The notes beneath the pieces were generated by a model. That model was not told the origin of the DNA and did not search any database. It saw only the letters and a list, made by a program, of their open reading frames with translations. A program made the translations under genes and the position numbers. Below are positions 16,976-25,752 of a stretch of 42,260 nucleotides of DNA, in pieces; positions within the stretch are counted from its first letter, which is position 1; the number at the start of each line of letters is the position of its first letter. The DNA comes from Bacillota bacterium (GTDB taxonomy: Bacteria > Bacillota_A > Clostridia > Lachnospirales > Lachnospiraceae): NCBI GenBank assembly GCA_023443925.1, contig JAEZSL010000012.1, forward strand, positions 1-42,260, given 5' to 3'.

Positions 16976-18073
16976 TTAGTCGTAAATTTCTGTTAGAATT
17001 GCATCCTGAAATAACTTTTCCTCCGGTGCTTCTTTTATACTTCCCTGGCTTAGCAGAAAATCTGCCGTACTTTTAAGAAGTTTAGCCAGTTCACCGGGAT
17101 TAGCGGTTGTACCGAGATATTTCGGATCGCTTTGTTCTGCTTTGGTTATAACCAGGATTTCATTCATTGCTTTTAATGTCTCTTCTTCTGTTAAGCCTAA
17201 ACCGGCGGACATTAATTTTGCAGAAGCTTCCTGGTCGTTTTTGTACTTATCTACGGCTTCGTCCAGTATATTAACATAATCTTTTATAACACCGGGATAT
17301 TTCCCATAAAAATCTTTATGTACAATACCGAATTCGCCGGTGAGTGCTCCCTTTTCTGCCAGTTCTCCGGAAGAGATGATCTGTTTTCCCCCATTGGCCA
17401 GCAGTTTTGATTTGGTAGATTCAAATATATAGGCACCGTCAATATCCCCGCGTTCCCAGGCAGCATAAATATCAGGAGCTTTCATATCATAAACGGTGAG
17501 ATCGCTTTCTTTTACATTCTCAAGTCTTAAGGCGTTAATCAGGCTGAAATGACTGGTTGAACCAAAAACTGTTGCAATTTTCTTACCGGTCAGATCTTTT
17601 ACGGAAGATATATTGGAACTTTCCTTTACAATAAGCCCTTCACTTTCTCCGATAACATCGTGTAAATAAAAGATCTTATAGGGGAGGCCATTGGCAATAC
17701 CCAGGGTTCCGGGAGGTGTACCGATGGTTGCAATATCAATGGAACCACCCTGTATTGCGGTTAAAATATCGGTTCCGGCCTGGAATTCCACCCAGTTGAC
17801 CTTTGTATCAGGATATTTCTTTTCCAGTGTACCCAATTGTTTTACAAGCAGTTCACCGTTGGGGGATTCCCAGTAACCGATGCGGATCTCTTTCGGAATA
17901 TCAGCCGCCGCACTCTGCCCTCCGTTGGAATTTTCTTCACTTTCTGTCTGAGTTTTCGTACCGGTGTTGGAATCGCTGCCCGTAACGGCGGTTTTTCCGG
18001 AGGAACAGGCGGTGGTACCCAGTAAAAGGGTTAAGGCGGTTACGGCTGCAAGTATTTTCTTCATTTTTTTCAT
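16976..18073 (-). CDS. ABC importer substrate-binding lipoprotein, SsuA/TauA-type
   Basis: 365 residues. MKKMKKILAAVTALTLLLG, then TTAC with the lipid-bearing Cys at residue 23, is a lipoprotein signal. A Ser/Thr/Asn-rich linker to about residue 58 follows. The mature domain begins IRIGYWESPNGELLVKQLG and includes GSIDIATIGTPPGTLGIANGLPYKIFY and GKKIATVFGSTSHFSLINALR, the pattern of the sulfonate/nitrate/taurine binding-protein family (NMT1/SsuA-like). It should capture a small anionic ligand outside the membrane and pass it to the permease. A phosphonate or sulfonate is plausible given the divergent phosphatase-superfamily gene, but this is an inference. Confidence 0.9.
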   Translation of the reverse strand: MKKMKKILAAVTALTLLLGTTACSSGKTAVTGSDSNTGTKTQTESEENSNGGQSAAADIPKEIRIGYWESPNGELLVKQLGTLEKKYPDTKVNWVEFQAGTDILTAIQGGSIDIATIGTPPGTLGIANGLPYKIFYLHDVIGESEGLIVKESSNISSVKDLTGKKIATVFGSTSHFSLINALRLENVKESDLTVYDMKAPDIYAAWERGDIDGAYIFESTKSKLLANGGKQIISSGELAEKGALTGEFGIVHKDFYGKYPGVIKDYVNILDEAVDKYKNDQEASAKLMSAGLGLTEEETLKAMNEILVITKAEQSDPKYLGTTANPGELAKLLKSTADFLLSQGSIKEAPEEKLFQDAILTEIYD

Positions 18074-18089
18074 AAACTGACTCCATTCT

Positions 18090-18884
18090 TTATTCTTTTC
18101 CTACCCAGGGGGTAACCTTACGTATCAAAAATCTTATAAATGCATCAATAGCAATGGCCAGAATGCCCATTATTATAATTCCGAAATATACAATATCAAA
18201 ACGTATGTATTTGCTGGCATCCAGCACCATCCAGCCAATGCCTGAGACGGCAGCTACCATTTCGGCCGCAACTAAAGTGGCATAGGAGACACCTACGGCA
18301 GTTCTCAGTCCTGTCAGTATATCCGGCAGGCAGGAAGGAAATATAACATTTAAAAAGAGCTGCATATGGCCGGCTCCTAAGGATTTCGCTCCATTAATGC
18401 GGTCTTTTGGTACTTTCTGCACTGCGAATACAGTAGCAATAAACAGCGGTGCAAAGCCGCTTAAAAAAAGCAGGGAAACTTTTGAAAAATCTCCGATACC
18501 AAACCATAAAACCAGGAGGGTATAATAGGCCAAAGGCGGCAGGGCACGGTAAAATTCAATAAAAGGATCGATAACAGCTAAAAATACCCGGGAGGAACCG
18601 GCTAAGATTCCCATGGGAACTGCAATAAGAAAGGCAAAGCCCACGGCCAAAAACAGCCTTCGCATACTGCAAAATACATGATAAACAAGGGAATACCCCT
18701 TATATCCATCCTGTAAAACATCTGAAAAGGCAGACCAGACCGATTGAATAGGAGGGATAAATACCGGATTAAACCATTTTAGGACACTTCCAAGCTCCCA
18801 GATCAGTATTACTGTTAACACTGAACTCACAGATATTATTTTGTACTTATTCTGAAGTATTAAAGCTTTTAGTTTCTCCGACAT
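18090..18884 (-). CDS. ABC importer permease, SsuC/TauC-type
   Basis: 264 residues from the ATG at 18884, chosen because AAGGAG lies ten bases upstream; a start at 18914 would overlap the LysR stop and has no ribosome site. About six membrane segments are visible. The EAA loop, AKSLGAGHMQLFLNVIFPSCLPDILTGLR, near residue 170, contacts the ATPase. The protein fits the nitrate/sulfonate/taurine permease family. It lies 22 bases after the LysR gene and 16 bases before the binding-protein gene, so the four genes form one operon. Confidence 0.92.
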   Translation of the reverse strand: MSEKLKALILQNKYKIISVSSVLTVILIWELGSVLKWFNPVFIPPIQSVWSAFSDVLQDGYKGYSLVYHVFCSMRRLFLAVGFAFLIAVPMGILAGSSRVFLAVIDPFIEFYRALPPLAYYTLLVLWFGIGDFSKVSLLFLSGFAPLFIATVFAVQKVPKDRINGAKSLGAGHMQLFLNVIFPSCLPDILTGLRTAVGVSYATLVAAEMVAAVSGIGWMVLDASKYIRFDIVYFGIIIMGILAIAIDAFIRFLIRKVTPWVGKE

Positions 18885-18906
18885 GTCAGTTGTACTCCTT
18901 ATGTTC

Positions 18907-19824
18907 TTAATCATTTTCGGGATTGGGATTGAATCCGGGTACTTCCTTTAAAATGTGAAGGACCCGTTTATCTAAAGGTGTTGTTTTAAATTTTTTACTT
19001 TCCAGATATCCGACTTCAAATCCGGCAGCCCGGTCCTTGATGGGTATCGCCCGGATTAATCCGTGCTGCAGGTAATAATCATTCTGAGTCATGAATTTCG
19101 GGAAAAAGGCCACATAATCGTATTGGGCAATCATTCTTTTCATGGAATCCAGATCATCTGTCCGGAAAACAATATTTAACTCCTTCCCTACATTTAATAC
19201 GGAGGTCAAACCTCTGTTATCTTTTAAAAATTCTTCCCGGTAGGCAATATAAGGCTGTTTAAATATTTCTTCCATAACAACGGATTTCTTCCTCCAGCAG
19301 GGAGACTGCCTTCCCACATAAAGCATAAATTCATCTTTGAATAAAGGGGTGTATTGCAAATCCGTATTCTCTTCCAAATCTTCATAATAAATCAGGATTC
19401 CAAATTCGGACAGACCGGAAGCAACATTGCCTGCAATTGTTTTACTCTCTGCGGTGGTGACGGATAAGGTAATTGGGATATGGTCTTCGCGAAGTTTTTG
19501 TAAGGTTTTAGGTATGATCCAGTCACACATACAGGCTATACAGGAGAGGGATACGGTTCCGCCGTGTATATGCTCACTGGCAGCTTCCAGTATTTCGTCC
19601 CTGGCAGCAAAGATTATTTTGGACTTTGCCAGAACAACTTCGCCCATCTGGGTCGGTGTAACACCGGAACTGGTCCGGTGAAGCAGGGGAACCCCCAGTT
19701 CCTGTTCCAGTTTGGTAATGGCTGCACTTAGGGATGACTGTGCAATATAATTCTTTTCCGAAGCCAGGGATATGGATTTGTGCTTAACCGCTTCCTGTAA
19801 ATAAAACAATTGTTCAAACTTCAT
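18907..19824 (-). CDS. LysR-family transcriptional regulator
   Basis: 305 residues with AAAGGAGG before the ATG. The N-terminal winged helix (residues 1-60: FEQLFYLQEAVKHKSISLASEKNYIAQSSLSAAITKLEQELGVPLLHR) is typical. The rest is a two-lobed effector domain (TVSLSCIACMCDWIIPKTL, FGILIYYED, FMLYVGRQ). It is the first gene of the ABC importer operon, so it probably controls its own operon and perhaps the divergent hydrolase gene. A matching inverted repeat lies upstream at 19964-19982. Confidence 0.92.
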   Translation of the reverse strand: MKFEQLFYLQEAVKHKSISLASEKNYIAQSSLSAAITKLEQELGVPLLHRTSSGVTPTQMGEVVLAKSKIIFAARDEILEAASEHIHGGTVSLSCIACMCDWIIPKTLQKLREDHIPITLSVTTAESKTIAGNVASGLSEFGILIYYEDLEENTDLQYTPLFKDEFMLYVGRQSPCWRKKSVVMEEIFKQPYIAYREEFLKDNRGLTSVLNVGKELNIVFRTDDLDSMKRMIAQYDYVAFFPKFMTQNDYYLQHGLIRAIPIKDRAAGFEVGYLESKKFKTTPLDKRVLHILKEVPGFNPNPEND

Positions 19825-19916
19825 ACATTCAGCCTCCTTTTCTGCAGTAAAATTAACTGATGCTTTTAAAGTATTGTTTTCATATTAGATTACTATGAAT
19901 TATGTTTTATGCTAAT

Positions 19917-19945
19917 ACTATATGCTATACGAATTCTCTTGTCAA
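19917..19945 (-). promoter_or_regulatory. promoter of the LysR-ABC operon
   Basis: On the minus strand TTGACA (19945-19940) and TATAGT (19922-19917) are 17 bases apart, a near-consensus promoter about 90 bases upstream of the LysR start. Confidence 0.75.
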
Positions 19946-19963
19946 CATTAATAATTATTCGAA

Positions 19964-19982
19964 ATATCGTATTATCCGATAT
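19964..19982. promoter_or_regulatory. candidate LysR-type operator
   Basis: ATATCG, seven bases, CGATAT: a perfect inverted repeat containing the T-N11-A core of LysR-type sites. Its centre is about 63 bases upstream of the expected start of the LysR operon, the usual position of such a site. A second inverted repeat, GCTTCTG-TCA-CAGAAGC (19998-20014), lies closer to the divergent gene. Confidence 0.55.
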
Positions 19983-20248
19983 CCCACCTCACAAACTGCT
20001 TCTGTCACAGAAGCCTGACTTTATATAACATATGGATTACCTGGTTTTAAAACAGAGATGCTAAATTTATTCCCAAGGAGGGTATGGATAACCGCAGGAA
20101 GCAGGAGCTAATATTGTGTATTTTAACCCAGAGTGTGTGCTTAATAACTTTTGTGTTGCATTGTTTCTCGCAAAGCGGAACATCACAGCATAGAAGTTTT
20201 TAACATTTCCTAAAAAACATTATAATTATTCAGAAAGGATAAGAAAAT

Positions 20249-22297
20249 ATGAATAGAAAACCACTTACTAACAAGCTGCTTATTTTGGGAATTGACGGCA
20301 TGGATGCGGCTACCACCAAACGGATGCTGTCAGAAGGCAAACTGCCCAATATACAAAAATACGTAGAAAAAGGTTCAGCCAGGGAGGATCTGCAATTACT
20401 GGGGGCATTGCCCACCATAACTCCCCCCTGCTGGACAACGCTGGCAACCGGTGCATATCCCGGAACCCACGGTATTACCTGTTATTGGCGTCAATCCCCC
20501 GAGAATCTGGACGCGGTGGTTTATAATATGGATTCCAGGAATTGCCTGGCGGAACAATTATGGAATGTAACCACCCAGGCAGGGCTGAAAACCCTGGTAT
20601 GGCACTGGCCCGGTTCCTCCTGGCCTCCTACCTCAAAAAGCAGCCGGTTAAGTGTGGTTGACGGTACACAGCCGGGTTCCGTGAATATGGGAATTGCCCA
20701 GATGGACTGGGAGAAAGTATTAACTGCTTCCTCTGATTTCAGGAAACTGAAGTACATACCCCATACGAAAAAAAATGCCGGAGTAGGCTGTAATATTACG
20801 GATCTGGAGGAATTAATCGATGGGGAGGAAGAAGACGATGAAATGATGGAACTCTGGTGGGGAGATTCCGCGAGAAAAGGTGCTGAAATCCGAACCTATG
20901 TGAATGGTTTGGAGGATACGGAGATGATGATCGGTGCCAAAGTGGCATATGATGTGATTTTTACACCCCTGATTCCTGCAGAGGGCTGGAAGTATGCTCC
21001 GGAAAATGCCAGAGAATTCACCATAGTAACCTCCGCCGGTGCAGATACCCGGCCTGCTTTGCTTTTACAGGATGAAGAAGGCAGGTACAGCTGTGTTGCC
21101 ATATATAAAAGCAAAGAGGAAAAGGAACCTTTCGTCCTTATACCGGAAGGAAAAATTGTAAGTGCTATTGACGATGTAACCAAAAAAGGGGTTACAAAGC
21201 CATCCTATCGTTCTTATAAAATACTGGAGTTAGATCCTTCCGGTAATGAGCTGCGTTTATGGATCAGCAATGCATTGGACACCACAAACCAGACCCTGTG
21301 GCATCCGGTTTCCCTTTATGAAGAGGTGGTGAAAAAGGCCGGTCATGTTCCTCCCGTCAGCCTTATTGGCGGAGAAGATGCCGAACTGGTTGAGAAAGTC
21401 TTTTTACCTTCCTGGGACCAGTATAATAAGTGGCAGGCAGATGTACTGAATACCCTGATAAAAAACCAGGATTACGAGGTTATTTTCAGCCATCTGCACA
21501 ATGTGGACTGCGCAGGCCATCAGCTATGGCATCTGGCCAAAACCTTGGAACCCTGGAGCCATACCGATGAAACTGTATACCAGAAGCTCATTGAAGAAGT
21601 GTATAAACAGACCGATGATTATCTGGGGCGGTTTTTATACCTGCTGGAAGAAGGCTGGACTATTTTTATTCTGTCGGACCATGGTTTATTAGTTGGAGAA
21701 AATGTGCCTCCTATTCTTGGTGAATATGGCGGACTTAATGTGGGTGTAATGGAGGAATTAGGATATACGGTCATGAAAAAAGATGAAAATGGAAGCAACC
21801 TCCAGGAAGTGGACTGGGAAAAAACCAGAGCCGTCCAAATAAGGAGCAACCACATCTATATTAACTTAAAAGGCCGGAATCCTCATGGAATTGTAGAACC
21901 GGGAGAACAATATGAATTGGAAGAGCAGATTATTTCCGATCTTTATAATTACCGGGACAGCATAACGAAAAAAAGGGTTGTCGGCATTGCACTCCGGAAT
22001 AAGGATGCGGTGGTATTAGGTATTAACGGACCGGAAGCCGGGGATATCTTCTTTACCATAGAAGAAGGCTTCAACCGTCTGCACGGAGACGGACTTTCCA
22101 CTGCAGAAGGGTACTTTGGCACATCGACTCTGCCGGTCTTTATTGCTGCAGGAAGTGGTATTATAAATAACCATACCACCGGCCGAACCATCAGGCAGGT
22201 GGATGTTGCACCAACGGCTGCCGCTTTATTGGGGGTACGTTATCCCGATCAGTGTGAAGGTGCACCGGTTTATCAGATTTTAACGGAAACAATCTAA
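20249..22297 (+). CDS. alkaline-phosphatase-superfamily phosphodiesterase/hydrolase
   Basis: 682 residues with AGAAAGGAT ahead of the ATG. GIDGMD (D16) gives a metal ligand. ALPTITPPCWTTLATGAYPGTHGI aligns with the NPP-type nucleophile region and puts the attacking Thr at about T58. SHLHNVDCAGH and LSDHGL supply further metal Asp/His, and RLHGDG near the C-terminus the last His. The set fits the type I phosphodiesterase/nucleotide pyrophosphatase group, which cleaves phosphate or related esters with two metal ions. No signal peptide is seen, so it is probably cytoplasmic. It is divergent from a LysR gene and a sulfonate-type importer, so it may process the imported compound. The substrate is unknown. 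A TATAAT lies at 20221-20226. Confidence 0.85.
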   Translation: MNRKPLTNKLLILGIDGMDAATTKRMLSEGKLPNIQKYVEKGSAREDLQLLGALPTITPPCWTTLATGAYPGTHGITCYWRQSPENLDAVVYNMDSRNCLAEQLWNVTTQAGLKTLVWHWPGSSWPPTSKSSRLSVVDGTQPGSVNMGIAQMDWEKVLTASSDFRKLKYIPHTKKNAGVGCNITDLEELIDGEEEDDEMMELWWGDSARKGAEIRTYVNGLEDTEMMIGAKVAYDVIFTPLIPAEGWKYAPENAREFTIVTSAGADTRPALLLQDEEGRYSCVAIYKSKEEKEPFVLIPEGKIVSAIDDVTKKGVTKPSYRSYKILELDPSGNELRLWISNALDTTNQTLWHPVSLYEEVVKKAGHVPPVSLIGGEDAELVEKVFLPSWDQYNKWQADVLNTLIKNQDYEVIFSHLHNVDCAGHQLWHLAKTLEPWSHTDETVYQKLIEEVYKQTDDYLGRFLYLLEEGWTIFILSDHGLLVGENVPPILGEYGGLNVGVMEELGYTVMKKDENGSNLQEVDWEKTRAVQIRSNHIYINLKGRNPHGIVEPGEQYELEEQIISDLYNYRDSITKKRVVGIALRNKDAVVLGINGPEAGDIFFTIEEGFNRLHGDGLSTAEGYFGTSTLPVFIAAGSGIINNHTTGRTIRQVDVAPTAAALLGVRYPDQCEGAPVYQILTETI

Positions 22298-22380
22298 AGA
22301 AGATGATTGTCTTCTACTGCAGCGGTTCCATTAACTAGCCGTTTATGCATAGCATGTGAATAAGTGGAGATCTTTACCTG

Positions 22381-22640
22381 TGACCTGTATCGGCCACAGT
22401 AAGAGGCTTTCCGGCCTCTTTCGGTCATAATAAATGGCTATTCCAACCTTTTCCAATCACAGTGATCGGCTAACTAATCTTTTATATTTTAATACCACAG
22501 CCTTGTATAAGTTTTGCTGATTCTGGTCCCACCAGACCGCGTGTGAAATTAGTGCAGGGCTGTTTCTATCCGGTCTGGATTCAGATTCTTAACAATCCTC
22601 TCAGGAAGCGTTGGCTTCGCAAATCCCATAGGAACATGTA
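22381..22640. other. hairpin-rich non-coding region after the hydrolase gene
   Basis: The 757-base gap to nrdD has two parts. In the first, AAGAGGC (22401-22407) pairs with GCCTCTT (22414-22420) inside TGACC...GGTCA. CCAGACCG (22532-22539) pairs with CGGTCTGG (22571-22578). GAAGC-GTTG-GCTTC lies near 22605. None ends in a T-run. The second part, from 22640 on, is A/T-rich and leads to the nrdD promoter. No gene was recognised. Confidence 0.4.
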
Positions 22641-22911
22641 AACAAGTTTTTGAATAGTATAGGAAGATATAGGAATCAATTGTGTAATTGTTTACTGATT
22701 TGAAATGAATAATTATATCAGATATATATTACTTTTAATTGTGCAGAAAAAAGAAACATAAACGATAATTAAATTAATTGAATTAATTATCCTAAATTTT
22801 TAAATATTTTTGTTATTTCATTTAACAACATATTGTGTAGTAAATCGGAAGGCAATCCTTTGAAAAGTTCAGAATTCTAATATGTAAATGGGTATTAAGG
22901 ACTAGACAAAA

Positions 22912-22927
22912 ACACAATATATAGTGG
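22912..22927. promoter_or_regulatory. NrdR box upstream of nrdD
   Basis: ACACAATATATAGTGG closely fits the known NrdR repressor site (ACACWATATWTWGTGT type). A weaker second copy may start near 22946 (ATACATATTGTAG). NrdR sites usually come in pairs upstream of ribonucleotide reductase genes. Confidence 0.7.
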
Positions 22928-22965
22928 TGCGCGTAAAAAGTCGATATACATATTGTAGCTTGTTC

Positions 22966-22994
22966 TTGACGTATCATGGAAATTCTGCTAATAT
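22966..22994 (+). promoter_or_regulatory. nrdD promoter
   Basis: TTGACG (22966-22971), 17 bases, TAATAT (22989-22994). Transcription should start near 23001. An upstream in-frame ATG at 22995 would precede the transcript, which supports 23055 as the start codon. Confidence 0.7.
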
Positions 22995-23054
22995 ATGTTT
23001 AATGTAATGTCTGCAAAAGACAAGCAAGAAAAGATAAGAAGGGGGATTTTATAC

Positions 23055-25445
23055 ATGTTTCAGGTGCTGAAAAGAGATGGCGAAATCGCTGATTTTAATC
23101 TTACAAAAATAACGGAAGCAATCTCCAAGGCTTTTAAAGCGACGGAAAAAAACTACACAGAAGATATTATCAACTTACTTACATTGAGAGTTACTGCAGA
23201 TTTCCAGAACAAGGTAAATGAAGGACAAGTGTCAGTGGAGGATATCCAGGATAGTGTGGAACATGTTCTGGAACAGACCGGTTATACGGATGTGGCAAAA
23301 GCCTATATTTTATACCGTAAAAACAGAGAACGTATCCGTAACATGAAATCTACGATCCTCGATTACAAAGAAATTGTTAACAGTTATGTAAAAGAAGAAG
23401 ATTGGCGTGTGAAAGAAAATTCTACGGTAACCTATTCCGTAGGAGGGTTAATTTTACATAATTCCGGTTCCATTACGGCTAATTACTGGCTGTCCGAAAT
23501 TTACGACGAAGAGATTGCCGGTGCCCACCGGAATGCAGATATACACTTACATGATTTATCTATGTTAACCGGCTATTGTGCCGGCTGGTCCTTAAAGCAG
23601 TTAATTCAGGAAGGACTTGGCGGAATACCCGGTAAGATAACCTCTTCTCCGGCAAGCCATCTCTCCACCCTTTGCAACCAGATGGTTAATTTCTTAGGAA
23701 TCATGCAAAATGAATGGGCTGGTGCCCAGGCTTTTTCATCCTTTGACACTTATCTGGCCCCTTTTGTCAAAATAGATAACTTATCCTACCGTGAGGTGAA
23801 ACAGTGCATCCAATCCTTTATATACGGCGTGAATACACCAAGCCGCTGGGGAACCCAGGCTCCCTTCTCTAATATAACCCTGGACTGGACCGTGCCCAGT
23901 GACTTAGCGGAGCTTCCTTGTATTGTTGGCGGTAAGGAAGTGGATTTTAAATATAAAGACTGTAAAAAAGAAATGGATATGGTTAACAAAGCCTTTATTG
24001 AAATCATGATAGAGGGCGATGCCAACGGTAGAGGTTTCCAGTATCCCATCCCCACCTATTCCATCACCAATAATTTTGACTGGTCCGATACGGAGAATAA
24101 CCGCCTGTTATTTGAAATGACCTCTAAATACGGTACGCCTTATTTCTCAAACTATATTAACAGTGATATGGAACCCAGTGATGTCCGTTCCATGTGCTGC
24201 AGGCTGCGGCTTGACCTCAGGGAATTAAGGAAAAAAACCGGTGGTTTCTTTGGTTCCGGCGAGAGTACCGGTTCAGTAGGTGTCGTAACCATTAATATGC
24301 CAAGAATTGCGTATCAGGCCACTTCCGAAGAAGATTTCTTTAAGCGTCTGGACCGCATGATGGATATCGCGGCCCGTTCTTTAAAGGTTAAGAGAGATGT
24401 AATAACCAGGCTGTTAGCTGAAGGTTTATATCCTTATACAAAGCGTTATCTGGGAACTTTTGAAAATCACTTTTCTACCATTGGTCTTTTGGGCATGAAT
24501 GAGGTGGGTTTGAATGCAAAATGGCTGGGTAAGGATATGACAGACCCCGCTACCCAGGCATTTAGCGTAAAAGTATTAAATCACATGAGGGAACGGCTGT
24601 CTGATTATCAGGAGGAATATGGTGATCTGTATAACCTGGAAGCAACCCCCGCCGAATCTACCAGCTACCGTCTGGCTAAGCATGACAGAAAACGCTGGCC
24701 AATGATTAAGACTGCCGGTGCAAAAGGGGATACTCCTTATTACACCAACAGCTCCCATCTGCCCGTTGGATATACGGAAGATATTTTCGAAGCTTTGGAT
24801 GTTCAGGACCAGCTTCAGACTTTATATACTTCCGGTACGGTTTTCCACGCGTTTTTAGGAGAAAAACTGCCGGATTGGAAAGCTGCCGCCAAATTAGTAC
24901 GTACCGTAGCCGAGAATTATAAGCTGCCTTATTATACATTATCACCAACTTATTCTATCTGTAAAGATCACGGCTATTTAACGGGTGAAAATTTTACCTG
25001 CCCGGAATGCGGGCAGAAAGCGGAGGTTTACAGCCGAATAACCGGTTATTACCGCCCGGTGCAGAACTGGAACGAAGGAAAGACTCAGGAATATAAGAAC
25101 CGTAAGCTTTATGACATGGATCATTCCAGAATAATACCCGCAGAGGGCTGTGAACACGAAGATATCTCTTTATATATGGATGAAATAGCCGCAACCCATA
25201 CCAGGCAGAACGGTGCATATCTGTTTACTACTAAAACCTGTCCGAATTGCAGTGCCGCAAAGGCCTTTTTAAAGGATTTTCCCTATGTTTTAGTGGATGC
25301 GGAAGAAAATCCGGAACTAACCCGGGAATACGGAGTTATGCAGGCACCTACTTTGGTCGTAATCAAAGACGGCCAGTATAAGAAATATGCCAATGCCTCC
25401 AATATAAAAGGTTTTACCGAAGAACTTTCGGCAGGCGTCAGATAA
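23055..25445 (+). CDS. nrdD: anaerobic ribonucleoside-triphosphate reductase with C-terminal thioredoxin-like domain
   Basis: 796 residues from the ATG at 23055, which has AAGGGGG upstream. Residues ~1-90 are an ATP-cone (VLKRDGEIADFNLTKITEAISKAF). The core is class III reductase: SMCCRLRLDL near 380 carries an active-site Cys, CPECGQKAEVYSR near 649 is part of the zinc site, and RITGYYRP near 660 holds the glycyl-radical Gly. Residues ~715-796 add a thioredoxin/glutaredoxin-like domain with CPNC (near 728) and APTLVVIKDGQY. The enzyme makes dNTPs from NTPs without oxygen. The activating enzyme gene nrdG is not adjacent. An NrdR box lies upstream, and thyA and folA follow. Confidence 0.95.
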   Translation: MFQVLKRDGEIADFNLTKITEAISKAFKATEKNYTEDIINLLTLRVTADFQNKVNEGQVSVEDIQDSVEHVLEQTGYTDVAKAYILYRKNRERIRNMKSTILDYKEIVNSYVKEEDWRVKENSTVTYSVGGLILHNSGSITANYWLSEIYDEEIAGAHRNADIHLHDLSMLTGYCAGWSLKQLIQEGLGGIPGKITSSPASHLSTLCNQMVNFLGIMQNEWAGAQAFSSFDTYLAPFVKIDNLSYREVKQCIQSFIYGVNTPSRWGTQAPFSNITLDWTVPSDLAELPCIVGGKEVDFKYKDCKKEMDMVNKAFIEIMIEGDANGRGFQYPIPTYSITNNFDWSDTENNRLLFEMTSKYGTPYFSNYINSDMEPSDVRSMCCRLRLDLRELRKKTGGFFGSGESTGSVGVVTINMPRIAYQATSEEDFFKRLDRMMDIAARSLKVKRDVITRLLAEGLYPYTKRYLGTFENHFSTIGLLGMNEVGLNAKWLGKDMTDPATQAFSVKVLNHMRERLSDYQEEYGDLYNLEATPAESTSYRLAKHDRKRWPMIKTAGAKGDTPYYTNSSHLPVGYTEDIFEALDVQDQLQTLYTSGTVFHAFLGEKLPDWKAAAKLVRTVAENYKLPYYTLSPTYSICKDHGYLTGENFTCPECGQKAEVYSRITGYYRPVQNWNEGKTQEYKNRKLYDMDHSRIIPAEGCEHEDISLYMDEIAATHTRQNGAYLFTTKTCPNCSAAKAFLKDFPYVLVDAEENPELTREYGVMQAPTLVVIKDGQYKKYANASNIKGFTEELSAGVR

Positions 25446-25460
25446 AAAACCATGATTTGA

Positions 25461-25480
25461 GGCCTTTTGACACTTGAATC
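25461..25480. repeat. half copy (R4) of the palindromic intergenic element
   Basis: GGCCTTTTGACACTTGAATC differs at two positions from the right end of the element at 32025-32127. No clear left end lies upstream, where the nrdD stop is only 15 bases away. Confidence 0.5.
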
Positions 25481-25504
25481 AATAATATGATACCATACAA
25501 AGAT

Positions 25505-25560
25505 AAGCACCCCCTATGGGTTAAGTAGTAAATATACTTAAAACAGACAAGGAGGTGCTT
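25505..25560 (+). terminator. hairpin between nrdD and thyA
   Basis: AAGCACCCCCT (from 25505) pairs with AGGAGGTGCTT (ending 25560) with a mismatch, with an inner TAAGTA/TACTTA stem. The T-rich AATTTGTTTTGTTTG follows. It probably ends nrdD transcription before the thyA promoter. Confidence 0.6.
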
Positions 25561-25572
25561 AATTTGTTTTGT

Positions 25573-25601
25573 TTGACCGATATGTGTAATCCTGATATAA
25601 T
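25573..25601 (+). promoter_or_regulatory. thyA promoter
   Basis: TTGACC (25573-25578), 17 bases, TATAAT (25596-25601). The start near 25608 gives a ~145-base leader that includes a TCGCA...TGCGA hairpin near 25679. This makes an upstream in-frame ATG at 25555 impossible as a start. Confidence 0.75.
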
Positions 25602-25752
25602 GAACCTAGTTAAACCGGACAACCCTGTGGTTAGATTGAAAAAATGTGTTGCACTATTAATTTTTCTATATAAGCAGTGTCGCAGGCAGGCTTGCGATAT
25701 ACATGGGGTTAGTCTGATAATTGCCTGTATTACAGGAAAAGGAGTGATTGTA

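Noticed and set aside
22995..23054. Earlier in-frame ATG for NrdD
   Set aside because: It lies upstream of the transcription start predicted from the -10 at 22989-22994; the ATG at 23055 has a good ribosome site.
25555..25752. 66-residue N-terminal extension of ThyA
   Set aside because: It contains the thyA promoter, and known ThyA proteins start like the ATG at 25753.
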